Notes: a model not told the origin generated them from the letters alone. 64,000 nucleotides of DNA from Cristatella mucedo (GCA_009760855.2 WPIO01000098.1:1481001-1545000); one strand, 5' to 3'; positions 20,927-33,664 are shown, counted from the stretch's first letter. Numbers and translations: made by a program.

Positions 20927-21388
20927 TCAGCAGTCCTCCAAGCTGGCTGAGTTCAAAAGGTGAATGCAATATTGAGCTGACGTAAGCAGCACTGCTATTG
21001 CCGTTACTTGGGTGCACTTTTCAAGACATTTGACCGCCATCGCGTGAAGAAAAGAGGCACTCCTAATATTAGATGTGTCACCGCTCAAGACACAACCGCC
21101 TAACACTGTAGCAGGTGATTTTGACATCGAATGGGAACTCATAAGAGGTGCCTCTAAATGCGAAACATTCGTCTCTACCACGTCACCACCAAAGCCCTTC
21201 ATGATTCTGCATGCATGCCAATGTCTACTAAGAAGATTCAATTTTTTCAGAATTCTCCAGCATACCAGATAATAAGAGTATTTTTCATTTTCCGGTAAAG
21301 GTCGCCTCCGAGCTAAATTGGGTGCTGAGTTTTGGGATAGACACACCGGACGAATCATAACTAGGCAAACCAGGTAAGCTTCCATCAT
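20927..21388 (-). CDS. Uncharacterised 153-codon frame between two LINEs
   Basis: Open for 153 codons in DNA that does not look repetitive. Starts MMEAYLVCLVMIRPVCLSQN and ends TSAQYCIHLLNSASLEDC. It has a scatter of Cys, Ser and Leu, no clear domain and no evident signal peptide beyond a mildly hydrophobic start. Splice-like borders were not identified. A frame of this length is expected by chance a few times in 64 kb, so it may be meaningless; reported because it is the longest non-repeat frame in its region. Confidence 0.2.
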   Translation of the reverse strand: MMEAYLVCLVMIRPVCLSQNSAPNLARRRPLPENEKYSYYLVCWRILKKLNLLSRHWHACRIMKGFGGDVVETNVSHLEAPLMSSHSMSKSPATVLGGCVLSGDTSNIRSASFLHAMAVKCLEKCTQVTAIAVLLTSAQYCIHLLNSASLEDC

Positions 21389-21544
21389 GTAAGGTTAGGC
21401 GATGCAATGTCGAATTAAAGCAAAGCAAGAGCTTTGGTCGAGATCATAGAGTGCAATAGCAGCATCCAGATTTTGTTCTCCCCCTTAAACGTCTGCTCCA
21501 TGCTAAGCTACGTTTCAGCGAGCAAGGTGAGACTGGGATTTGAC

Positions 21545-22310
21545 ATTGCAAGTTTCAAGTGATAACTTGGATTTTATGTCTAAGTTGTTCCATGCATGTG
21601 TAACATGGCGTCTTGACTTCTGAATCTCCCTGCTTTCTGGCCTACCGGCATGTGCTATCAGGTGATTACAGCTGGCGCATAACTCTGAAGCTAGGCTTGT
21701 CTGTCGTGAACATCGAAGTTGCCACATCGGACCACTTGTCGCCGACCTGAGCTGGCTATCAGTCACGAGACGGATCAACTACAAGGTTTTGTCGCTCACT
21801 TTTAGGTCACTTCATTCTTTGGCTCCAGCCTACCTCTCAGATCTACTCCACCACCATTCCAAGCATCGTACCACCAGCTTTTCGGAATCCAACAGTTTAC
21901 CAATACCTCGTACAAACCTCAATCCTTTTGAGACAGTTAATGTACTTCGTATGCTCCCAAAGACTGGAACTCACTCATGACTTGTCTCACAACATCCCCT
22001 GACTTAACCACATTAAAAAAAAAACTTAAAAACACAAGTAATTCATAGCAGCATTTACTGGGTCCCTGTGATTTGTCCTCATTTTGCTAATGCTTGCTGA
22101 CACTGTGCATGCTTCCACTAACCACGCGTGCATGGTGTCCTTGTGAATGTCAACCCTAACCACGTTGGTCATGTTTTTTTTATAAGTCACGATATTGCTC
22201 ACTATTCAATCGCGTTTCCATTTGCAGCAAATTTAAAGCCCGTAGAAAGAGATTGAGATCTCGGAGGGCGCTTTATCATGTACATTATTATTATTATTAT
22301 TATTGTTATT
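21545..22310 (+). mobile_element. LINE-A copy, 5' truncated and decayed
   Basis: Fragments of the LINE-A C-terminal region (LTFRSLHSLAPAYLSDLL, RTTSFSESNSLPIPRTNL) followed by the 3' UTR (GCCCGTAGAAAGAGATTGAG, GGGCGCTTTATCATGTACATT) and an ATT tail. More stops than the neighbouring copy. Confidence 0.75.
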
Positions 22311-22879
22311 AATTATTTCCTTTGTAAAGACGAAAAACGAATACAAAAACCGAAACTGCTTCTTATTTAGTTTACAATCTAATAATGAAAGAACTAAAAT
22401 TGTTTTGTCAACATGGGTCTGTACAGCAACTAATGCTGATTGCAAACAGCGTTTCAAATGATGACGTGCCTCCTAGAAGCATGGCCTTGGGCCTCGAGAA
22501 ACCTGCTACAGTAGGCTTGCTTGGCTGTGCGTCAGGTGCTCGCTTTTTAATTTAAACGGTGCAAGCTAAAGTGAGGCATCCTAAATGAGGCGTTCTAAAG
22601 TCTGATAACCACCTCGGCTGCGGCACAGAAGCATACCAGTGGACTGAGCCGATACAGGTCGGCTTAGATGACGGCGTTTACGCGAGCATGGCCCACTCAC
22701 CGCATGACGGCCGGATCTCACAGCTGACACAGCGACAGCCCATAAGCTGCAAAACGAAACAAAACAAACGCGGTTCTGCTGTCACTCATCTGAAATTTCC
22801 TTGTTATGACTGTCAGCGCCGGCACGAAACTGACAGGTGGCACCCGCTTGCACTCACACGTCTTTCAAAGGCTATATAT
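22311..22879. other. Unique DNA, no gene seen
   Basis: No exon or repeat recognised apart from the end of the ATT tail. Confidence 0.45.
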
Positions 22880-23045
22880 AAAGTTCATTTGTATAGCGCC
22901 CTTAGAGAGTTTAATCTCTATTCAGGCACTTCACACATGCCACGAGACTCGAGCCTACGACCTCGGCCAGACCTTGATCAGGGCAAGCACCTTAACCTTA
23001 CCAGCTCGGAGGCTACTCGACGCGAGAGCAGAAGTGAACGAGCCG
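22880..23045 (-). mobile_element. SINE-1 (tRNA-derived head, LINE-like tail), copy 1
   Basis: On the - strand it reads a box-A-like TGGTAAGGTTAAGGTGCTTGC, then a box-B-like GTAGGCTCGAGTCTCG, a body, and a tail AATAGAGATTAAACTCTCTA..GGGCGCTATA followed by AT-rich sequence. Two other copies lie at 30.6 and 55.1 kb in the same orientation. Confidence 0.65.
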
Positions 23046-23202
23046 AGTGACGTCCGGTGCTCGGAAGCTGGCTGCTCTCTAAATTACTCTCGAAGGACTG
23101 CGGCTGATACGTTTCGCTGTAGGTTTCAACGAAGTGTTGAAATCCCTACAAAATCGGTGGCACAAAGGCACCTGTATTTTGTTCGCACAGCAGAGGTAGC
23201 AG

Positions 23203-23598
23203 CCTCCTCGCGGACGCCGCCGCCTTCCTCGCGGCCGCCGCCACCGCCCTCCTCGCGGACGCCGCCGCCCTCCTCGCGGACGCCGCCGCCCTCCTCGAGG
23301 ACGCCGCCGCCTTCTTCGCGGACGCCGCCGCCTTCTTCATGGACGCCGCCGCCCACCTCGCGGACGCCGCCGCCCACCTCGCGGACGCCGCCGCCTTCCT
23401 CACGGCCGCCGACCCCTTCCTCGCGGACGCCGCCGCCTTCCTCGCGGACGCCGCCGCCTGCATCAAGGACGCCACCACCTTCCTCGTGGACGCAGCCGCC
23501 TTAGTCGCGGACGCCGCCGCCTTCCTTGTGGACGCCGCCGCCTTCCTCTCGGACGCCGCCGCCCTCCCCGAGGACGCCGCCGCCCTCCTCCGTGCGCA
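23203..23598. repeat. 21-bp GC-rich minisatellite (about 19 units)
   Basis: Unit GACGCCGCCGCCTTCCTCGCG, 21 bp, so every unit keeps the reading frame. On the + strand one frame gives DAAAFLA-type heptads and another TPPPSSR; on the - strand EEGGGVR and RKAAASA types result. Units vary at the CTC/TTC and GCG/GTG positions. Frames of up to 234 codons run through it, but no flanking exon structure supports a gene. Confidence 0.9.
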
Positions 23599-23759
23599 GT
23601 CTCACTGTCTGTCGCCTCGCACAATGCCGCTGCTTTGCAAGGAGCAAAAACAAGTGCCACTCACTCAGTTTGTGGCCACTTTTCTTGGTCTCCCTCTCGA
23701 AGTTCAGCAGCCTGTTTACACGGGCCACAGTCACTCCCGCCGAGAAATAGCTCGTCGTT

Positions 23760-24060
23760 TGTTCGCACAGCAGAGAGCCAGCCGATGCCCAACGCCGACA
23801 GTTTATTACCAACGCACGGAGCCGAAAAGCTCACGGCTCCCTTCAGCCCCTACTCTTACTCGACTGCCGTCTCTTCCCCTGCTCCCGTCCACAAACCGGC
23901 CACCAGCGGGTTACTGGCCTGTCTCAATGCCACATTACAGGCGGGCCACAGCTGTGCACCGGCCGACCCTGATGGTGAATCCACCATCTGGCCACCAGTG
24001 GGTTACTGGCCTGTGTCCATGCCACATCACAGGCTCATCATAGTCGGCATACACTCGAAC
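23760..24060 (+). repeat. Interspersed repeat R1, copy 2
   Basis: Longer counterpart of 1,795-2,110 (opposite orientation). Starts near TTGTTCGCACAGCAGAG, a phrase also present just before the minisatellite at 23,180, so the minisatellite may sit inside a duplicated element. No recognised protein. Confidence 0.6.
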
Positions 24061-24759
24061 TAAAGCACCGAGCTAAACAAATTTGAAGGAATATTGTAGC
24101 AGCAAAAGTCAATTTTACGTACCTGCCAGGCTTCATGCCACATGACTCACGCACTCTCATGCAAACGGGCTGCAAAAACTGTACTGTCTGTACCGAAATT
24201 GAAACCGAAACCACTTCAAGCAATCTCAAATTGGCCATATGGAGCTCCAACTAGCGTTGAATATAAGACTAAGAAATATTTCCAGCTAACCTGCAAAGTC
24301 GCGTGCCGTTTCACTCACTCGTTCTCATGACGTCTACTTCAAAAGTTGCACTGGCCCAGCCAATACTCCGAAAGTCTCTGCACTCTACCAAAATGCAAAA
24401 GGAGACTTGTGCAAAAAGCTCTTTCTGGTTGCACATGACAAACCCCTCCATGACAAGTTTACTCGATGAATTTCACTAGCAAGTTTACCGGCGTTCTCAA
24501 GCAATGCACTTCAATCAACTGCAAAGAGGGGGAGAAAAATTCCGAAATTGAATGCAATCCCATGCAATCCAACGCAAAATGGCTAGAAGTAGATTTCTCC
24601 GAGCTCCATTTTTAATTGCATATATAAGCACCCTGCATTGGGTCTTTCCCAACAAATTTCGAGCAATTGTGAATCTGCTCACTCATGTGCCGTGCAGCAA
24701 TTGACTAAATCGGCTTGAGCAAAGGTCACTGCAAATCATCATCCGGTCGTCAGCGAAAT
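24061..24759. other. Unique DNA, no gene seen
   Basis: No exon or repeat recognised. Confidence 0.45.
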
Positions 24760-25410
24760 TGATATTGCATATAAGACTAGACTTTGTTCAAAGGCATCCA
24801 CATAATCTATCGCCGTTTGGCATGCAGGTCTTCAAATAATGTCTTGCAACTGCAACATCCATACCAAAATGCACCGCAAAATGACCCGAGAGGGTACACT
24901 AGATGCTCTAATTGTACGGCTACACGTTGCTGTACTCTTCTGCTTTGTGTACTCGGACTATTTCACTGCAACCGCCGCGATAATTCTGCAGCAATGCACT
25001 GCAATCGAATGCAATGTCCGTGGCCAATGCCCCGAAAAATACACGGCATTTCGCTACAGAACGTTACAAAATCCGTACTCAAAGCTCAAATTTTAAGCAT
25101 TCCATACTGATTATTTATGTATCCAATACATTATACAATTCACTTTGTGTCATTACTGCCACAATATCTTAACCAATTTTGCAAGTACAATCTCGGGCAA
25201 TGAAGGGCGATTGACGGTATGACTCAAATCAGCTTCAAAATAGGGCTAATCGATTTGAAATTGATCCTGGGAAGCTAAAATTTTCATTCCACGTAAAATA
25301 TCACTACTCGCGAACATTATTAATTGTCAAATTATTATTCGCTTAATTTCAGACAATGTAAAGCAATCAACAATAATGGTCCGGGCAACCGCTACTTTAT
25401 TATGCTGCAT
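24760..25410. repeat. Diverged repeat R2, copy 1
   Basis: Aligns with 33,950-34,530: shared GACTAGACTTTGTTCAAAGG, the GCATGCAGGTC and ATGACCC phrases, CAATACATTATACAAT and the CAATGT/CAATGC region near the end. Divergence is high. Family unknown; no coding capacity seen. Confidence 0.55.
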
Positions 25411-26369
25411 CGCCAATCACTTGAAAAGGGCTCGCCAATTCTTGCATATTTATGTAAATTTATCAAATGTGAAATCGCATCCTTTCAACCAATTACCCAT
25501 GTCCAATCACGAGCAGTCAGTGGAAATTGACAGCACTAGTCCAGGTCAATACCACAATCCGTGTCAAATCAACCACAAATCAGCTTCGCCAAGCTCTTAT
25601 GGTCGTTGCACATACAACTTCTGTGCACTCTAAGCCAAGCGTTAAATTATTAAGCTTGTTTACTCATTTGCTATCGGAAACGCTCAGCAATCGTCAGCAC
25701 CGGCTGGGGCCAATTCCACAATCCGAAAATTTACGACACATAAATCTGCAACCAAGGAAACTGACCATACTGAATTGAAAAGAATTTGGCTGTGCGAAAC
25801 TACAATTCTCACTCTACGTAACCTTTTGTTGTCAGTGCCCATAATTTAACCCACTGTTCGCGTTCAATGCCTACGTCTTCCTTTAAAAAATCTCTCGTAA
25901 TATCGAGTTTTCTGGATTTGATCTGGGATTAATGAGCGGGACAGAGTCGGTCATCGATATATCCTACTTTGGCAGTGAACACTCCTTATGGGCGAAAGTC
26001 GGGGGAGGGGTATTGAGAGTTATGCCCCCACTACTACCTAATTTTTTACCCCTGGTAGCTAAATTTATTGATATATTTCCAACCGAAGGAACGATCATCA
26101 TGCTAACTGGTGCAAGCGAAAACGGTTAACACAAGCTATCTTTTGATGCGAACGCAGCTGCTATATTGATCATCTGGTGGCCTAGTGAAGTCAAGGTTGT
26201 TTTTTAACAATTCTTCAGTCAAACGCATCAACCTGGCTAAATCAAACAATTCAATACTAATTTACTGTATATGCCAAACCCCTCCAAAGGTGCAGGACAC
26301 TTGTTCTATATCTCGTAAAATCAAAAGAAAAAGGAAAAAATACTTTGTTTTACTTGTCCTACTGTGACA
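25411..26369. other. AT-leaning DNA, no gene seen
   Basis: Short frames only (up to 85 codons). No motif recognised. Confidence 0.4.
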
Positions 26370-27180
26370 CATAACCGTAAAATCAAGTTCAATGACATTT
26401 TTGGAGGCGTTTACCATTATACTAATAAAACTTGCAACGAGGATGAGCTTGACCCTATGTTTTTCAGCTTCAGCACAGATTATATTTTAAATTTCACGTC
26501 GATCGGCTATCCATAGATAAACAGTAGAATTTACGGTTACCCTAAACCTCTTTTGGAAAAAGACTTCGGGCGACAACTGATTATGTATTTGCATAAAAAT
26601 TATAAATAAAAATGCCAGAATTACGTTATATTAAAGTCTAACTGCTTTGAAGATGCTCATACCAAGGAGTGCAGAATTCAAGTTTTCCGGTGACCATATC
26701 CTTATTGGCTACTTCCAACTTTTGACTTGCAACTTGTTTGACTTGCAACTTGACCATGTTTTGGAATTTCCATTTTGGCATCATGCAGGGTTTCAGTAAG
26801 CAGAATAAGCACAAAATTAAATATCCAAATCGACCATCACGACGCCATCTGTTCTGCACAGTGATGAGGTGAGAGTTCCTGTTTTACCTGAGACACTTAA
26901 TGATATGTTGACTGACAATGATTGATTTTAACTGAAGATGACGTTCACAGCAACTGCTTTTGACGTACCAACGCCTAAACTAAAATTTAGATTTGACCTT
27001 GATGATACGATTGAGTGGAGACTCTTTATTGACTAATTGAACCGTACTTTAAAGGGAGTTTTACTTGACATTGGAAATGAACTTTTCACTTTGCCCGGTG
27101 CACAATGCATACAGATAAAAGAGACTAACATGAATATACTTCTTGATGAAATCCAATGTGATTAGCAACAATCGCGGGTA
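26370..27180 (+). pseudogene. AT-rich relic frames, possibly another Polinton-like fragment
   Basis: Two coherent but broken stretches. Around 26,400-26,610 one frame reads HYTNKTCNEDELDPMFFSFS then, after a stop, GYPKPLLEKDFGRQLIMYLH. Around 26,870-27,170 another reads VPVLPETLNDMLTDND, then FRFDLDDTIEWRLFID, stop, LNRTLKGVLLDIGNELF. Composition and decay style match the Polinton relics, but no diagnostic motif ties it to them. Confidence 0.3.
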
Positions 27181-28599
27181 CGCTGCGATTAAAATTCACC
27201 GCCTTTCTGATTGGACTTGAAGGTGGCAGCACAAATATTCGCATTTTTGTATATAATAAATAATATCATAAATACAAATATAAATAAAATAAATAAATCA
27301 TCATAATATAAGATAAATATATCATCATTCTTCGCATTTCATTTTTATTCGCATTTTATTTCTGCGGGATAGTCGCTCTGATGCTCTTTATTATCGAAAG
27401 AAAGACTGGCAAGAGTGAACTCCATTTTTACTGGAAAGTATCAACTTGAGAGCTTGCTGTGGTCTCCAGCTTTTAAGGACTTTGTTACGAAAGCTTTGTC
27501 AAATAAGCTAAGCAGAAATAAACGCCGGCATTCTTAGTCCGCAGATCAGAAAATCTTTCAAAGACCTACACACACAGCTTGCATACAAATGAAGAATGAA
27601 CTAAGGCAGCAGTTATGGAAGGAATTTAAGTCTTTGGTAGAGAATTTTCTCCAAAACCAAGAGTCTGCTTACTAGGTGCGAATCGTTGAGAACATTGATT
27701 CAAGGCAAAGCAGCACTTGGCAGCAGAAAGAGTGGTAACATTCATTTTCTAAGCTGTCACTTTGATTATTTCCCGTCAAATTTAGGAGCATTCAGTTTGG
27801 AGCAGGGTGACAGCTAGGACCAGGTCATACACGAAATGGAACACAGATATTGAGGCAGCTACAATGTAGCACGATGGCCAATTACCAATAGCACAATAGC
27901 ACAATGTAGCACGATGGCCAATTACCGGTGGAGCCGCTAGTCCCTTAATCCAGCGATGGAGGAGGGCAGAGAGAAGAGGAAGAGGCAAATTGAAAGCATT
28001 CGACTAAATGAAAAATACTTACGCTTAAATTACACGTAACCTAAAATATACGGTTATTAAAAGCTTGCTTTCGCCATAGCAAAGTGAAGCTAGTAATAGC
28101 GGCAAACATGAGAAGTTGCTCCTTCGGGTGCAAACATTCCAAAATAATTTTCTTTACGACATTCCGGTTATTAACAATCACTAAAACGTATAAATACGGT
28201 ATTTGTAACTTGCTAGTCGTTCAAAAGGCAATCTTCCATAATTCGGAAAGTTGAACTATTATTTTGGACTAGGAGGAAAGTCAATACTTAAAGCTCAGCT
28301 TTACTCGGAGATCGGTAGAGCTGCAACATCGCTGCGACAGTTACTGCTAGCAGTGGACACCAGGTGCACTTGAGACGGTGATCAACGTTGGCATGCGGCC
28401 ACCAAAATAATGGTGGAAGTCATCAATAGCTTGCAGTTACCGACGGGTTGAATCGATACGTAGAAGTCCATCGTTAAACAAAGTTGAAAATTTGCCTGTC
28501 AATGCATGGTGCCTCCCTTGAAGTCTTCTTATGTGCGTCATCGTTGTCGTGTATCTCTTTCTACGTCAGAAAATTATTTTATCTAATGCAGGCTGCCCC
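27181..28599. other. Unique and AT-rich DNA, no gene seen
   Basis: 27,240-27,370 is strongly AT-rich (ATAAATA runs). A 40-bp-spaced direct repeat of GTAGCACGATGGCCAATTACC lies at 27,866-27,928. No exon recognised. Confidence 0.45.
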
Positions 28600-28845
28600 A
28601 CATTGATGTTATGTAATGTATCTCCGCCTGTAACTCCAAAATCCACAAAGGCTATGAAGAAGTTACGCAAGAAAGCTTTGCATAGCCTACTCACTGCTTA
28701 AGTAGATTTCGGTACGCATTCGGAAGCCAGCAGACTTTATCTCAGGCAACAACGAGAAGGTCAGAAGCGTAGCCAAGTTGGGAGAAGTTTAGGTAGTGAG
28801 TAGCATAGAAGTGCAACGGAGCAGCTCTCAGGCTAGCCGCGATAT
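28600..28845 (-). mobile_element. LINE-B fragment, 3' part
   Basis: Contains the LINE-B C-terminal and tail features on the - strand (GGCATTCGG..CAGCAGACTTTATCTCA is the diverged KSVGYRM region) and the tail GTAATGTATCTCCG at its - strand 3' end. Strongly decayed. Confidence 0.55.
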
Positions 28846-28904
28846 TAGCCCTTGCCTTAGTGGGTCTGACTAGGGCACCTAGAGCAACCGCAGCAGGCGG
28901 ACTA

Positions 28905-29010
28905 GCCTAGGATTGGCCAGGGACTGGCCAAGGAATAACCAAGGGCTAGCCAATGGCTAGCCAGGAATAACCAAGGGCTTGCCAGGGGCTAGCCAATGGC
29001 TAGCCAGGAA
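28905..29010. repeat. Short tandem repeat (GGCTAGCCAATGGCTAGCC)
   Basis: AGGAATAACCAAGGGCT.GCCA and GGCTAGCCAATGGCTAGCCAG repeat about twice with a period near 50 bp, flanked by a related GGCCAGGGACTGGCC stretch. Many short GGCTAGCC palindromes. Confidence 0.7.
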
Positions 29011-29082
29011 GAATTAGGCCGAGGACGGACACCGAGAGCTAGGGTCCGACAAAAACAATAACAGCTACGCCAAGGTCGAGAG

Positions 29083-29281
<199 letters not shown>

Positions 29282-29465
29282 TATAAATGACAGGACTGAC
29301 AGAGCTCAGGGCTGCAGCTTCTGTAGTCGATGCGAGACTACGCTTCGAGAGCACGAGAGACGAACCTACGGCGACGGACAGCTAAGTGCAACTTCAGCTC
29401 CACAGTTGTGTTCTGCCGGCTACTCAGTTAGCCGCTCGTATCTTGGGGTGCTGTAGTGACGCATA

Positions 29466-29698
29466 GGGTAGTTAGTTTTACTCGGACTTCGGGAGTTCGC
29501 GAAGTTAACTCCGTCGGTCCGGTACACGCCGCGTAAACGCGTTGGGTAGTTATTATAGTCGGGCTTCTGGAGTTCGTGCAGTTAGCTCCGTCGTACCCAT
29601 ACGCGCCGCGTAAATGCACAGGGTAGTTGGTTATACTCGGACTTCGGGAGTTCGCGCAGTTAACTCCGTCGGTCCGGTGCGCGCCGCGTAAAGCGCTT
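29466..29698. repeat. Three tandem copies of a 77-78-bp unit
   Basis: Units start at 29,466, 29,544 and 29,621, each beginning GGGTAGTT and containing CTCGGACTTCGGGAGTTCGC, TAACTCCGTCGGTCCGGT and GCCGCGTAAA. GC-rich with short inverted motifs. Not a CRISPR: there are no separate spacers. Confidence 0.8.
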
Positions 29699-29884
29699 GC
29701 GCCGGCGCGTAACCGCTACGAACAGGCCCACAATAAACTGTTGCTTTCGGCACCCATTTGTGGCCGCCTGTGTTTTAACCGCATCGCAGCGCTGCATCGC
29801 ACAGTCCACCGGTAGAGAGCCGGGGGACGAGCTTGTCTGCGCGGTTACAGAAGTAGCAGCTCCGGAACGCTGGAAACGATCGGC

Positions 29885-29985
29885 CACTGTCACAGGAGAG
29901 TAGTTGTCGTTTCGTAAGCATCGCTGAAGTGAGTTCCACAGCCTAGGACCTGAAGAGGAAAGGCTCCTACCGCACAATGTCTTTA
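29885..29985 (-). mobile_element. Small LINE-B fragment
   Basis: The - strand encodes GRSLSSSGPRLWNSL and LRNDNYSP, matching the same segment in other LINE-B copies. Flanked by unrelated DNA. Confidence 0.5.
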
Positions 29986-30589
29986 AGCAGAATATGTAAG
30001 TATTGACTTATCGTCTACAGAAAACATGATAACTTTTGCCCATGCAAAAGCCTCGGTCATTGCATGGTGCAACTATTGACTGCTCCAGCGGGAGCAATCT
30101 TATGCGAAGCTACGTGCAGTGTGCCCAAAGCAGGTAGAGATGGAAGTGAGCTGACTCTCTGCCAAACGACGAGGCAGCTTCGCCCAATTAGCTGCTATGG
30201 GCACCATGAGCTCATAGCCGAAAGTTTGTTCAACCTATAAATAGAAGACGCCACAGTAGTTGCCTCATCCAGCATTCTCTCACCGGGTGCCCAAGCACCG
30301 TCACTCAGCAGTGGCTGTCAGTGCGACTGCGAGAGCTTAGGGAGAAGTTGGAGGGGTGACTCTGTCGGGCTGACAGCTCACTCAGCCGGATTGAACACTT
30401 GCCACGGGTAAAGGCTATTCAATCAGATTACCGACTTCGATCGAGGGTGGCGCCAACAGAAAAGCAAAACAGCCTACGATCCTCTTTAACTAACTGGTTG
30501 TCGCAACGATTCAGCACCATATTGGATCACTATTAGGCCTGCCGGTACAAAACGACCAACCAAGCACCGGCTCGTGAAGTTAAATACAA
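29986..30589. other. Unique DNA, no gene seen
   Basis: No exon or repeat recognised. Confidence 0.4.
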
Positions 30590-30720
30590 CTCTTAGGTAT
30601 AGCGCCCTAAGAGAACTTAATCTCTGTTCAGGCTTTTCGCATGTGCTACGTAGAGCCAACGTACGACTCAGTCAGATCTTGGTCGGCTTAAGCAACTTTA
30701 CCACTGATCCTAACTAAAGC
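30590..30720 (-). mobile_element. SINE-1, copy 2 (decayed)
   Basis: Same layout as the 22.9 kb copy: the + strand shows TATAGCGCCCTAAGAGAACT then TAATCTCTGTTCAGGC, then a degraded box B region. Several substitutions in the tRNA-like part. Confidence 0.55.
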
Positions 30721-32697
30721 TAGACTCGAGCGGCAAAGGAGCATACAGCTACACTTAACTTTAGCAAATGCAGTTTGTGCAAGCATGCTAACATGCTCAT
30801 ACCACATCATCAAATGCAAGAGCGCAAGCCGGCCATTCTAGGTCGGACTGCAATTGATGGATGAATACGTATACAAAACCTCAAGGGACAGAGTGCCACG
30901 AGCATTAATATAGTTCCGACTACATCGCAAAGTGACAAGTATGCACATGCACAAATTCATATCGTCGGGGCTATGCAATGCAAACGGCTGACGTATTTCA
31001 CAGAGGATCCGACATTATGCTTGCCTGGTTAGTCAAACAGGACAAAATCTACGCCTCAACCTGCACAAACAACCAGCCATCACTCGGGATAGAGGCAGCA
31101 GCAGAGGCATTTACACCTCCCGTGCAGTCTCGACTGACTACGCTAAATGCGGTAAGTGGGGCATAGGCCACTAGATGAAAATAAAAATCATATTGCAATC
31201 TTCTCCACCACCTTCACCACAAAACTAAATGTACCAAAATACCGAGGCACTGTTGCTACGGCAAAGCAGCTGTAAATCAGCCACTGAGGTTTCTTTCCGA
31301 TGTAGAACACAGCTCTCGAAAAGAGAACACGACTATCTCGAACACAACAATGAGGTTGTCCTACGGACGCAAAGGCACCTTAAATGTAGATCGTAATGAT
31401 ACAATCACATACAAATTAAAGGAAATGTTTACCGTACATACTTTAAGTAAATTAGATCAATGAAATCGCACAAGTGTACACGAAAGGCCGCAGCATCATG
31501 TGAGAAGTAACTTGTTGCAGTGGTAACACCACACTGCTCCAAATCACAGCTCTAGCACTGAAAAGCAAAAGGGCGAAGGCCGATGGAGATGTGTGTGCTG
31601 CTTTGCCTCACACGGAAGCTGCCATGACTTGCTGGCCCTGCTTACAGCTAGCGAGATCAACACCGACAGAGAGTCAGGTGTTTGGTAGCAATGCACAATG
31701 CCACCCGGATTTCGATGACGTCGAAGGACTCACTAGTCAGCAAGGTGGTTACGGCAGTTATCACGACATCCAGCCATGTCTCCATCGGATTAAGACCCTG
31801 GCCGGCTGTTATCTGAATGCTCATCCGCTCACTCCCACCGCAAGTGGCACTAACCTCAGTATCGGATCAGAATAAGCCATCAAGAGGTCGCTGCTCTGAC
31901 CGCCATGGGATTAGGCCTGCCAGCAAAGCCTACCAGTGTTCTGCCTTTGCCGTACGGTGTAAAATCATTGCCAAGCCGAGTATTCACTCCAGGCTTCTGC
32001 TTTTAGTCAGCTCAGAGGAGGGGCTCAGGGACCACCAGAACCACCCCCAATCAGCCACACAAGCCATCACTGCCACCCCCCCCCCCCCCTGCGAGGCAAT
32101 CTAATCCACAAGGATACCCGAGCTCTGACTCACCACAGCCGAGCTGGCAGCATAGTGGGGCAGAGTCAGCTTGGCGGCAGTGGCTGGCATGCGCTGCTTG
32201 TCAGTGCAGCACTTGCGGGAGCACGGCAGGCCTTTGCGGAATACCTCAGCCTCTGAGGCTTAGCGGTAGATGACGAGTTGCCGGTCATCGAACCTACCGG
32301 CAACGAAAGCTGGTCGTGCTTGGCAGTGCACCACCGTCCGAATGACGAGGCGACTTAGAAGGAGTAGCAGACAGCAGGCAGCAGCCAAAAGTGCACGGCC
32401 GATGCAGCAGGCTGTCCTGCTGCAGCGCTACCAGGCGAGATGGAAAAACAGACGACGTCATCGCCCATCGGCACCAGCTCAGCTTATCACTGGGCAGCAG
32501 CACTGGCAGCCGTCGACAGGCTGTCAGCTGCCTGGCTGCCGGATGCAGATGTGGCTGTGGATGCAGCGGCCGCCTGTGTCAGCTGGTTTTCCATCTCCAA
32601 GCGTTACTGCGCCTCCTCACAGCTTCAAATGCAGATGCCTGTGCCCCTATTATCCTTCGGGCCGGCGGTGAATCGGCCCACAATCGGACTGGTCGAG
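30721..32697. other. Unique DNA, no gene seen
   Basis: Mixed composition with many short overlapping frames on both strands, none with a recognised domain or convincing splice borders. A poly-C run lies near 32,078-32,091. Confidence 0.4.
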
Positions 32698-32970
32698 GTG
32701 CCGATGGCAGCAGTGTTGGCAGCCCCGGATGTCGCTGAGCTGCGGCCTTGCAACAACACCGTGCTGGTTCTTAAAGGAGGCTGCACTGAGCGAGGATAAA
32801 GACGTATTCGGTGACACTGCCCAAAGCTGACAATGGGACGGAGAGGTTTTTGACAGTTGTGGGGATCAAAGTAACTCGTACTGTGCATGGGGTCTATTCA
32901 AAGTACAACACAAATCCAAAAACAACTTGGAAATATTGCGGCACGGCTAAAACATCTTTATGAGAAAACT
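32698..32970. repeat. Repeat R3, copy 1
   Basis: Direct counterpart of 34,560-34,850: shared AAAGGAGGCTGCACTGAGC, CTGACAAT.GGACGGAGAGG and ACTCGTACTGTGCATGGGGT. Identity is high. Probably a local duplication. Confidence 0.7.
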
Positions 32971-33664
32971 GCTCCGTTGAGACATGTCCATTTTTCTACG
33001 GGCACACTAGTGCATACACTATAAGCCGGCAGCCTGTCGCACTCTGAGTGAGCTCTGGCTTTGCCCCGGCTCACCGTCTCACACTGGCTTCACTTCAGCC
33101 AGGACAGTAACCTCAGTCAGCTCCTCTACATCACTGTCCCAGCTCCCCGTGACGGAGACGGAAGGACACGACACCGAGCTGCAACCCTGCTTGAGACAGG
33201 TTGCCAAGTCTCACCCCAGTGCACAGTGGATTCAAGCAGGCCTTCTTCTAACGGCTCGGTCCCCCAAGCCACCTCATTTCTGGGCAGCACAGACGGTAGC
33301 CCTAGTTCTTTCACTTGCAGCCCTCCCACTTGAAGCAGCCGGCATCCAGCAATGGTGGCAGCAGCAGCAGCCATCAATGAGAGCGGTTGATGGCAACATG
33401 CTTGTGCGACCAGCAGAGAAGCTGCTGCAAGAAACAACCGGTAGCAGTGGTCAGCTTCGATACAGCAGTTGCCAAGGCTAGCCAACGGTGGCTGCAGCGT
33501 CGGTTCGAGAGGACTCACTTGAGCCCTCGAAGAAGAGCTAGGAGGTGTGGCCAAACTCACATGCCCTTTCGGCAGATCCCGCGGCCACTTTTGCAGGGGC
33601 CATTTGGCCTAAGCAGAGCACAACGTCTGGCTGAGCAGGCCAACCACATGCATAAGCGCATGAG

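Noticed and set aside
22806-23504. 232-codon Pro/Ser-rich frame and the 234-codon Ala-rich frame at 23,339
   Set aside because: Driven by the 21-bp minisatellite; the flanks include a SINE and no start or splice context supports a gene.
29466-29698. CRISPR-like regular repeats
   Set aside because: The 77-78-bp units are directly adjacent with no spacers, in a eukaryotic context; it is a minisatellite.
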